From: Aquificaceae bacterium
Lineage (GTDB): Bacteria; Aquificota; Aquificia; Aquificales; Aquificaceae
Length of the DNA stretch: 11,883 nucleotides
Assembly: GCA_026982025.1 (NCBI GenBank)
Contig: JALSHX010000229.1
Span: 1-11,883 of the forward strand
Direction: 5' to 3'
Shown in pieces: positions 6,757 to 11,883 of the stretch; the first letter of the stretch is position 1; each line of letters starts with the position of its first letter. The position numbers and the translations under genes are program-made. Under the pieces are notes generated by a model. That model searched no databases, had not been told where the DNA came from, and was given only the letters and a program-made list of their open reading frames with translations.

Positions 6757-8505
6757 TCAAAAGTATAACGCCCAGCTACCCGAAGCCTCAAGGCTGTCCT
6801 TACCCCCGAGGGAAAAGTACCTCCCGGAGAATCTTAAGCTCAAATTCCTGAAAAGGTGTATCCCAGCTGTTGCTTCAAGTTCCCTGTAAATGTGATTTCC
6901 GCTCGGAGCCAAGAATATTCCTCCCGAAGCTGTAATTCTGAAGGAAGTCCGATTTCCCTGTCTGAGGATCAATACCTTAAATCCACCACCTCCGGAAAGA
7001 CCTTCCCTATCACCAAAAGCCCTGACCCTGACCTCGGGCAAAAGGGATAGTCCCAATTCCCTCCTTCCCAGAGTTAACCCGCCGCCGGAGTTAAGATATA
7101 AAAATCCCCCCTCAACCCCTCTCCCGTCAATATCCCTTTTGTACCCCGTGTTCACAAACCACGATAAGGGTTTAAAAAGGACGCCCCTCCGCTCAAGGGA
7201 GGTGATCCTGATGGCTGTCCATCGTTGAAGGAACAGCCGGTTCTGAACCGCGAAGTATCTGATTACGAACTCGGAAAAGACCACTTCCGAGGACCGCCTG
7301 TATCCCGCAGGGGGGTCAACGAGGTCGTGGTAAACGGGCCGGTATGCTATGTCAAGAAATCCTCCCGCCCCTTTTTTATACCCGTAGCCTATTCTTAGCC
7401 TCTGGGTCCCGTGGGAGTGGTCCGGTCTTTCACCCTTTATCTTTTTAATCTCCAAACCACCGCCTTCGGCGGTACTTCTATTTTTTAAGGACGCGAGATA
7501 TAGCTTTCTGTACCTTCCGATCTCAAGAGCTCCCCCGTAATACATAAACCTTACATAATCAGAGGCAACATCGTAAAAGACTCCCTTTCTTCCTTCGGGG
7601 AGGGATCTATTACCCCTAACCCATTCTTTAATAAGCTCCAGCTCCTCACGGGAAAGATCCTCAGACCCCGCTTCTATCCTTTTCTGCAGGGATGGGTTAA
7701 ATCTGACTTCCTTAACAAGGTCCTCTTTTAGGAGGTACTTAATGGTGTCAATGGGAAGTGTCCAGCTCGTTTTAAGCCGGAATTCCCTGTCGGGATAAAA
7801 AATCCTGAGAAGGTTAAATACCTCGGAGGAGCAGTTTTTGTGAAAAAAGTAGTAGTATGAGTAAACGCGCCTCAGCTCCCAGAGATGAAGCTTAAAAAGC
7901 ATAACCCTCTGTGGATCCACCAAGAGTTCATACTCCCACAGGTCCCTGCCTTCAATTCCCGAATACTCCCTTATCTTCTCAAAGTAGGGACCCACAGAGA
8001 AGTATCCCCTGTAGCCTCCCGTTAATCCTTTAATCGCATAGGTGATTCCCGGTTCCCTCTCAACTTCGGCAGCGTAATTGACAATAAAGGAGTAGAGGTT
8101 TTTCTCCGAGCTGAAGATCCTGAGGAAGGTGTGTCCGAACATGGATGCGGGGCTACCCATGTGAGAATCGGCGTATATTATGCTTATTCGGCTTCCTTCA
8201 AGCTCCCGGAGAAACCTTTGAAGCTCTGCACATTCTTGAGGGGGAATCTTCACCCCAAGCCAATTCCTAACATAAAAAGCCCTTGCGGGAAACCTGCAGG
8301 CGATTGATGGGTCCCTCCGAATTTCCTTAAGGAATGCTTCAAGTTCCATCCGGGGGTCTTTCCTGCCTTGAGGATCAAGAAAGAAAGAAGGGTCGTCTAT
8401 TACACTCTCACCATCCCGGTAGTGAAGGAGGATCTTCCAAATTTCCTCACCCCCGCCTTCGGCGGGGGTAATTATGAGAAAAATAATTATTAAAAAAAGG
8501 AACAC
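6757..8505 (-). CDS. DUF4105 (Lnb N-terminal domain-like) enzyme fused to an outer-membrane beta-barrel
   Basis: A 582-residue exported protein. Residues 1-16 are a short, uncharged hydrophobic signal ('FLFLIIIFLII'). About residues 20-300 form the DUF4105 domain, a papain/NlpC-like fold: 'SHMGSPASMFGHTFLRI' (114-130, His125), 'GGYRGYFSVGPYFEKI' (163-178), 'RDLWEYEL' (187-194) and 'FFHKNCSSEVFNLL' (220-233, Cys225). His125 and Cys225 are the likely catalytic pair. Pfam names this domain after Lnb, the Bacteroides lipoprotein N-acyltransferase; acyl-transfer here is only inferred. About residues 365-582 alternate polar and hydrophobic residues with aromatic girdles and end in 'SWALYF', the terminal-Phe signal of BAM-assembled barrels. 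The enzyme domain would therefore hang in the periplasm under an outer-membrane barrel. The GTG start at 8505 is 1 nt after the DUF3015 stop; an in-frame TAA upstream excludes a much longer start. Confidence 0.85.
   Translation of the reverse strand: MFLFLIIIFLIITPAEGGGEEIWKILLHYRDGESVIDDPSFFLDPQGRKDPRMELEAFLKEIRRDPSIACRFPARAFYVRNWLGVKIPPQECAELQRFLRELEGSRISIIYADSHMGSPASMFGHTFLRIFSSEKNLYSFIVNYAAEVEREPGITYAIKGLTGGYRGYFSVGPYFEKIREYSGIEGRDLWEYELLVDPQRVMLFKLHLWELRRVYSYYYFFHKNCSSEVFNLLRIFYPDREFRLKTSWTLPIDTIKYLLKEDLVKEVRFNPSLQKRIEAGSEDLSREELELIKEWVRGNRSLPEGRKGVFYDVASDYVRFMYYGGALEIGRYRKLYLASLKNRSTAEGGGLEIKKIKGERPDHSHGTQRLRIGYGYKKGAGGFLDIAYRPVYHDLVDPPAGYRRSSEVVFSEFVIRYFAVQNRLFLQRWTAIRITSLERRGVLFKPLSWFVNTGYKRDIDGRGVEGGFLYLNSGGGLTLGRRELGLSLLPEVRVRAFGDREGLSGGGGFKVLILRQGNRTSFRITASGGIFLAPSGNHIYRELEATAGIHLFRNLSLRFSGRYFSLGGKDSLEASGSWALYF
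6762..6791 (-). promoter_or_regulatory. Putative promoter of rnhC inside the end of the DUF4105 gene
   Basis: On the minus strand TTGAGG (6786-6791), an 18-nt spacer and TATACT (6762-6767) precede the rnhC ATG by 11 nt. The -10 lies within the last codons of the DUF4105 gene, so the motif could be a chance product of the coding sequence. Confidence 0.35.
7459..7473. other. Inverted repeat inside the DUF4105 gene
   Basis: Arms ACCGCC and GGCGGT flank a 3-nt loop (TTC on plus, GAA in the mRNA). It shares its core with the stronger hairpin at 8449-8469 and encodes the same Ala-Glu-Gly-Gly-Gly peptide (residues 346-350) in the linker between enzyme and barrel domains. Confidence 0.6.
8449..8469. 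other. Strong GC-rich inverted repeat in the 5' end of the DUF4105 gene
   Basis: Perfect 9-bp arms (ACCCCCGCC and GGCGGGGGT) with a 3-nt loop, GAA in the mRNA. It begins about 36 nt after the GTG start and encodes the end of the signal peptide (T-P-A-E-G-G-G). It is the most stable local hairpin I can see in the window; its role, if any, is unknown. Confidence 0.75.
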
Positions 8506-8515
8506 CCTAAAGGGT
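8504..8515 (-). promoter_or_regulatory. Small inverted repeat spanning the DUF3015 stop and DUF4105 start
   Basis: In the mRNA the sequence ACCCTTTAGGGT is self-complementary over its ends (ACCC/GGGT, loop UUUA). The DUF3015 stop UAG overlaps the loop, and the GUG start of the DUF4105 gene begins inside the 3' arm. A U-rich tract follows. A ribosome finishing DUF3015 would melt this hairpin, which fits translational coupling; a weak attenuator is an alternative. Confidence 0.4.
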
Positions 8516-8956
8516 AGAGATGGCCTCGAGAACCTCCGCGGATGTTACCTTATCGGAAGGGAAAATCCTGTCAAAATTTCTGCTCAGTTTTGAGTAAAAG
8601 GCGGTCCTTTCATTTTCCGGGACACCCATAAGCAGGGCAAGGGTTTCAAGGTACATACCCTCTCCCCTCGCGATGTCCTGTGCAAGCTCGTCCATGTTCT
8701 TTGAAACAAACAGGTGAACCCTGTCGTCAACCGCCACCTTTGCAGGCTTTTCGCACTCAAGGGTACCGAAGGTTATACCGAAGGTCTGGTTGAAGGATGT
8801 TCCGTTCGTTGTAACCGCAAGCACTTCAAAAACAAGACCCTCCTGATCCTTCATGGCTACATACCCCAGACCGCAACCCGTGTTTTGCTTGTTCACCGCC
8901 TGAGCCGTTCCTGCCACAAGGATAGCTCCTCCGACAGCCAGAATGAGTTTTTTCAT
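8507..8956 (-). CDS. DUF3015 family exported protein
   Basis: A 149-residue protein with a textbook Sec signal peptide (MKK, hydrophobic core, cleavage after A-Q-A at residue 20) and a mature part of about 129 residues. It carries the DUF3015 signature 'NTGCGLGYVAM' (25-35), 'LAVTTNGTSFNQTFGITFGT' (46-65), Glu-Cys at 67-68 and 'FVSKNMDELAQDIARGEG' (83-100). Cys28 and Cys68 are the only cysteines and probably form a disulphide in the periplasm. No biochemical function is known to me. The family commonly sits beside DUF4105 genes in Proteobacteria, and here the two are separated by 1 nt, so a shared function is likely. The start ATG at 8956 has a strong Shine-Dalgarno (GGAGGTGA, 8960-8967) and an extended -10 promoter upstream. 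Confidence 0.88.
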   Translation of the reverse strand: MKKLILAVGGAILVAGTAQAVNKQNTGCGLGYVAMKDQEGLVFEVLAVTTNGTSFNQTFGITFGTLECEKPAKVAVDDRVHLFVSKNMDELAQDIARGEGMYLETLALLMGVPENERTAFYSKLSRNFDRIFPSDKVTSAEVLEAISTL

Positions 8957-8959
8957 TCC

Positions 8960-8967
8960 TCACCTCC
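8960..8967 (-). promoter_or_regulatory. Shine-Dalgarno of the DUF3015 gene
   Basis: GGAGGTGA on the minus strand, with 6 nt between its GGAGG core and the ATG at 8956. It is the best ribosome binding site in the window and fixes the start codon, suggesting high translation of this small exported protein. Confidence 0.85.
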
Positions 8968-8976
8968 CTGGAGATG

Positions 8977-9005
8977 TTGTTGCTTCTGAGTATAACACAT
9001 ATATT
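8977..9005 (+). promoter_or_regulatory. Putative promoter of mnmG
   Basis: TTGTTG (8977-8982), exactly 17 nt, then TATATT (9000-9005), with the mnmG ATG only 9 nt further on. The predicted transcription start is within a few nucleotides of the ATG, and no Shine-Dalgarno fits between them. The divergent DUF3015 extended -10 falls within its spacer, so the two polymerases would compete. Confidence 0.5.
8989..8997 (-). promoter_or_regulatory. Putative extended -10 promoter of the DUF3015-DUF4105 operon
   Basis: The minus strand reads TGTTATACT, matching the extended -10 form TGn-TATACT, with no convincing -35. The predicted start near 8982 leaves a leader of about 26 nt containing the Shine-Dalgarno. 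It overlaps the spacer of the divergent mnmG promoter. Confidence 0.45.
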
Positions 9006-9014
9006 TTTTGTCTG

Positions 9015-10865
9015 ATGATTGTAGATGAATTTGATGTTATTGTCATAGGAGGAGGACACGCGGGAATTGAGGCTGCTTTAGCCAGTGCGAGGCTTGGATC
9101 AAAGACTGCCATGTTCGTCCTGAATGCGGACACCATAGGACAGATGTCATGCAATCCCGCGATCGGCGGGATAGCCAAGGGGATCGTCGTTAGGGAAATT
9201 GATGCTCTCGGGGGAGAAATGGGCAGGGCAATAGACATGACCGGAATACAGTTCAAGATGCTTAACACGAGAAAAGGAAGTGCGGTGAGGTCTCCCCGGG
9301 CTCAGGCGGACAAAAAAAGGTACAGAGAGTACATGAAGAAAGTCTGTGAGAATCAGGAAAACCTTTACATAAAGCAGGACGAGGTTGTTGACATCATTAT
9401 TAACTCAAAGGGAATGGTTGAGGGAGTGAAAACCCGCCTCGGATGCGAGTACAGGGCAAAGGCGGTGGTGGTAACAACCGGGACTTTTCTCGCGGGGACC
9501 ATCTACATAGGTGATAAGAGAATCCCGGGAGGAAGGGCGGGTGAGCCGAGATCCGAGGGGCTTGCGGACTTTTATAAAAGGATGGGCTTTCCCCTTGAGA
9601 GGTTTAAGACCGGCACCCCCGCTAGGCTTGACAGGAGAACCATTGACTTTTCAAGGATGGAGCCCGCTCCTGGTGACGATCCCCCGCCCAAGTTTTCCTT
9701 CTGGACAGAACCTCTCGGAAGCTACTGGTTTGAGGAAAGCAAGCCTCAGGAGCTTTGCTGGATAACCTACACCACACCTAAAACCCACAGAATCATTTCT
9801 CAGAATCTAAACCGTACCGCTCTTTATGGTGGTCTTATAAAGGGCATCGGTCCGAGGTACTGTCCATCAATAGAGGACAAGATCGTTAAATTCCCTGACA
9901 GGGAAAGGCATCAGGTCTTCATTGAGCCAGAAGGTATTGACACAATTGAAATGTATCCCAACGGGCTCTCCACCTCACTCCCCGAAGAGGTTCAGTGGGA
10001 GATGTACAGATCTATCCCCGGCCTTGAAGAGGTTGAGCTCATCAGACCCGCCTACGCCATTGAATACTACATCGTTCCCCCCACCTTTTTATACCCTACA
10101 CTTGAAACAAAAAGGGTGAGAGGGCTGTTCCACGCTGGAAACTTCAACGGAACGACGGGCTACGAGGAGGCGGGGGGTCAGGGAATTCTGGCGGGAATAA
10201 ACGCCCACCTTAGGGCAACGGGAAAAGAAACAATTTATCTCAGAAGGGATGAGAGCTATATAGGAGTAATGGTTGACGACCTCACCACAAAGGGGGTAAC
10301 GGAGCCATACAGGCTTTTCACTTCAAGGTCTGAGTACAGGCTTCACCTGAGGCAGGACAATGCAATTCTCAGGCTTGCAAAGATAGGACACGGGCTCGGA
10401 CTTCTCTCAGACGAGCAGTACTTAGCAGTAAAGGAGATTGAAGAGGAGATTCAAAGGTGGAGGGAATTTTACAAAAGGGAGAGGGTGGTAGTATCCCTCG
10501 GCGGTTCTCAAAAAAATCACACCGTGTCAACCCTGTTCACCGCAGGATATACTGTAAAGCGTATCAAAGAAGAGCTGGGTCTTCCCTTTCCCGAGCACCC
10601 CTATGTTGCGGAGGAACTGGAAATTCTCCTCAAGTACGAACCTTACATTGAGAGGGAGAGGAAGTTAACGGAAAAGATTAAGAAACTTGAGGATGTACGG
10701 ATACCTGAGGATATTGAGTACCATAAAGTCCCCGGGCTTACGAAAGAGGCGGTTCAGAAACTCAGCGAGATGAGACCGGTCACGGTTGGTCAGGCATCAC
10801 GAATTGACGGAATCACCCCTGCAACGATAACCGCTCTCCTTCTCTACCTCGGAAAACTTGAATGA
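9015..10865 (+). CDS. mnmG: tRNA uridine-5-carboxymethylaminomethyl modification enzyme MnmG (GidA)
   Basis: FAD-dependent partner of MnmE; the complex installs the cmnm5/nm5 group on U34 of tRNAs reading split codon boxes, using 5,10-methylene-THF. The 616 residues compare with 629 in E. coli. Seen are the FAD dinucleotide motif IGGGHAG (11-17), Cys46 in CNPAIGG, 'RKGSAVRSPRAQADKKRY' (86-103), 'FKTGTPARLD' (197-206), Cys283 in 'RYCPSIEDK' (conserved, probably the counterpart of E. coli Cys277), 'GNFNGTTGYEEAGGQG' (375-390) and the C-terminal helical MnmE/tRNA-binding region ending 'TALLLYLGK'. The ATG at 9015 (MIVDEFDVIV) matches the family start; the frame stays open to 8943 but would cross the divergent DUF3015 start. 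The 3' end overlaps the convergent ligase-like gene by 53 bp. Confidence 0.97.
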   Translation: MIVDEFDVIVIGGGHAGIEAALASARLGSKTAMFVLNADTIGQMSCNPAIGGIAKGIVVREIDALGGEMGRAIDMTGIQFKMLNTRKGSAVRSPRAQADKKRYREYMKKVCENQENLYIKQDEVVDIIINSKGMVEGVKTRLGCEYRAKAVVVTTGTFLAGTIYIGDKRIPGGRAGEPRSEGLADFYKRMGFPLERFKTGTPARLDRRTIDFSRMEPAPGDDPPPKFSFWTEPLGSYWFEESKPQELCWITYTTPKTHRIISQNLNRTALYGGLIKGIGPRYCPSIEDKIVKFPDRERHQVFIEPEGIDTIEMYPNGLSTSLPEEVQWEMYRSIPGLEEVELIRPAYAIEYYIVPPTFLYPTLETKRVRGLFHAGNFNGTTGYEEAGGQGILAGINAHLRATGKETIYLRRDESYIGVMVDDLTTKGVTEPYRLFTSRSEYRLHLRQDNAILRLAKIGHGLGLLSDEQYLAVKEIEEEIQRWREFYKRERVVVSLGGSQKNHTVSTLFTAGYTVKRIKEELGLPFPEHPYVAEELEILLKYEPYIERERKLTEKIKKLEDVRIPEDIEYHKVPGLTKEAVQKLSEMRPVTVGQASRIDGITPATITALLLYLGKLE

Positions 10866-11487
10866 GAGCTTCTTCAAAATCACCCGCGGATAATCCCAAT
10901 TCCCCTAAGGAAATAACCCTTCTTCTTAATTCTTCCTCATCAACTCCCAATATCCGGGAGGCAAGTGGATAATCAATGAAATCGTAAACGGTTCCCTGAA
11001 TGAGAAAAGCCCTTCTTAAAGTTCTCATTGCCATTGAAACCACCTTCCTTCCCCCTGAGGTGAGCTCACCGAAGGTGGGATGCCACCAGCACAAACCCCT
11101 ATCCCCGTAAGCCCCGGAGTAATCACTGCTCTTGACGGCCAGCCCAAGTTCCCTTAAAGCCCCGGCAACACTATGTGAAACCCTCGTGTAAACTTCCTTA
11201 ACTCCCCGCCCCCACAGATCCCTCCTGCCCGTAATGGAAAAGGAGAGGTCCCAGCCGTGTATGAGGATACCCCCTCCGGTCGGTCTCCTGACCACATCAA
11301 GGCCGGATTTAACGGAGACCTTTTGAGAGTACCCTGCACTGAGGCAGAGCCTTTTCCACCTGTAAGTTCTAATGGAGGGCGATCCCCTACCCTCTTCAAG
11401 GGACATGAGAAGGTCAAGATCCCTTCTCATGTTTTCGGCTGGCTCGCAGGGGGGATCCCTTATGACCTCAAGAACCTCAGGCAACAC
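10813..11487 (-). CDS. Divergent lipoate/octanoate protein ligase-family protein (BPL/LPL fold)
   Basis: A 224-residue protein of the biotin/lipoate A/B protein ligase family, which attaches lipoate or octanoate to carrier domains of 2-oxoacid dehydrogenases or GcvH. Seen are 'PAENMRRDLDLL' (16-27), 'IRTYRW' (39-44), 'VVRRPTGGGILIHGWDLSFS' (65-84) with the RRPTGGG substrate loop, Cys133, and 'GRKVVSMAMR' (146-155), where Lys148 fits the acyl-binding lysine. The usual 'K-x-x-G-S/T-A-Q' is changed: Ser-Met replaces Gly-Ser and Met replaces Gln. Length is shorter than E. coli LplA, without its C-terminal accessory domain, so a LipM-like octanoyltransferase, lipoate ligase or lipoylation protein of unknown target are all possible. 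The start is GTG at 11487 or, better spaced from an AGGGAG at 11489-11494, TTG at 11484. It overlaps the helicase gene by 8-11 bp and mnmG by 53 bp. Confidence 0.8.
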   Translation of the reverse strand: MLPEVLEVIRDPPCEPAENMRRDLDLLMSLEEGRGSPSIRTYRWKRLCLSAGYSQKVSVKSGLDVVRRPTGGGILIHGWDLSFSITGRRDLWGRGVKEVYTRVSHSVAGALRELGLAVKSSDYSGAYGDRGLCWWHPTFGELTSGGRKVVSMAMRTLRRAFLIQGTVYDFIDYPLASRILGVDEEELRRRVISLGELGLSAGDFEEALIQVFRGREGERLSLQG

Positions 11488-11883
11488 GCTCCCTATGCTT
11501 TTCTATTCTAAAGAGTGATTGCCTCTCCGAAGGAGACACGAGGTTAATAGCGGTCCCTTCCCTTCCGAGCCTTCCGGTCCTTCCTATCCTGTGGGTGTAA
11601 ACCCTCGGGTCCTCGGGAAGGTGGAAGTTTATGATCAGCTTGACCCCTTCTATGTCAAGACCCCTTGAGGCAACATCGGTGGCTACAAGCACCCTTAAAA
11701 AACCCCTTCTGAACCGCTGGAGGACTTCCTCTCTCTTTCTCTGAGACATATCCCCGTGAAGCGAACCTACTCTTAAACCCTTTTTTCTGAGCTGAGAGGA
11801 GAGGCTCTTGGCGTCCCTGCGCATCTTCACGAATATTATTGTTTTCTCGCCTGCATTCTCTCTCAGGATGCGGAGAAGCTCCT
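11477..11883 (-). CDS. DEAD-box ATP-dependent RNA helicase, C-terminal RecA domain (5' end outside window)
   Basis: The frame is open to the right edge of the window, so the DEAD-box domain itself is not seen; the GTG at 11830 is an internal Val codon. The visible 135 or so residues run 'ELLRILREN', 'KTIIFVKMRRDAKSL' (motif IV), 'GSLHGDMSQRKREEVLQRFR' (motif IVa region), 'RVLVATDVASRGLDIEGV' (motif V) and 'YTHRIGRTGRLGREGTAI' (motif VI). These belong to an RhlE/DeaD/CsdA-type RNA helicase that unwinds RNA in ribosome assembly or decay. The protein stops only about 20 residues after the final 'INLVSP' strand, so it has no C-terminal RNA-binding extension. The stop at 11477-11479 lies inside the next gene. 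Confidence 0.92.
   Translation of the reverse strand, partial: ELLRILRENAGEKTIIFVKMRRDAKSLSSQLRKKGLRVGSLHGDMSQRKREEVLQRFRRGFLRVLVATDVASRGLDIEGVKLIINFHLPEDPRVYTHRIGRTGRLGREGTAINLVSPSERQSLFRIEKHRERVA

Noticed and set aside
8471..8500. AT-rich tract (TAATTATTTTT-type) as an origin or T-rich terminator
   Set aside because: It encodes the hydrophobic signal peptide of the DUF4105 protein; the 4-bp stem before it is too weak for a confident intrinsic terminator and no DnaA-box cluster is seen.
8943..9014. Longer N terminus for MnmG (start at 8943)
   Set aside because: The added 24 residues do not match the family start, which begins just before the FAD motif, and would overlap the divergent DUF3015 start and its Shine-Dalgarno.
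1..11883. tRNA/rRNA genes, CRISPR arrays, insertion sequences, prophage or integrase genes
   Set aside because: No tRNA-like cloverleaf, regularly spaced repeat, transposase or integrase motif was seen on either strand; coding sequence fills nearly all of the window.

Overview
The window is about 11.9 kb of very dense bacterial chromosome, most likely from a thermophilic member of the Aquificales (Aquifex/Hydrogenobacter/Thermocrinis type). The reasons are the RNase HIII of the kind known from Aquifex aeolicus, proteins rich in charged residues, near-exclusive use of AGG/AGA for Arg with frequent ATA for Ile, a Gram-negative envelope (LPS heptosyltransferase, a C-terminal-Phe outer-membrane barrel) and almost no intergenic DNA. 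The taxon is inferred from gene content, not from a marker match.

Layout, left to right. (1) 2-541 (+): 3' part of a two-helix membrane protein with a CxxC, NosL/TRASH-like domain. (2) 1875-494 (-): a small predicted lipoprotein overlapping by GTGA a GT9 LPS heptosyltransferase (waaF-like). (3) 1892-4706 (+): a complete three-gene proton-translocating transhydrogenase operon, pntAA-pntAB-pntB. (4) 8956-4707 (-): a head-to-tail run of DUF3015 protein, DUF4105 outer-membrane enzyme, rnhC (RNase HIII) and argG. (5) 9015-10865 (+): mnmG. (6) 11883-10813 (-): 3' part of a DEAD-box RNA helicase overlapping a divergent lipoate/octanoate ligase-family protein.

Non-coding DNA totals only about 110 bp. 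The largest gap is the 58 bp between the divergent DUF3015 and mnmG genes. All three convergent junctions lack any spacer: two overlap (48 and 53 bp), and pntB and argG abut exactly, their stop codons forming one TGATCA palindrome. No intrinsic terminator, tRNA, rRNA, CRISPR or mobile element is visible. Several genes (lipoprotein, argG, mnmG, rnhC, perhaps pntAA) lack a Shine-Dalgarno sequence. In the first four, a TATAAT-like -10 box ends only 6-11 nt before the start codon, suggesting leaderless or near-leaderless mRNAs. pntAB, pntB and DUF3015 have a recognisable Shine-Dalgarno.

Functionally the window is mostly housekeeping: NADPH supply, arginine synthesis, tRNA wobble modification, RNA/DNA-hybrid repair, lipoylation and LPS core synthesis. 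The least understood part, and the best candidate for an undescribed system, is the DUF3015-DUF4105 pair. One partner is a small exported protein with two cysteines. The other is a periplasmic papain-like (His/Cys) domain, related to the Bacteroides Lnb lipoprotein acyltransferase domain, fused to an outer-membrane beta-barrel.
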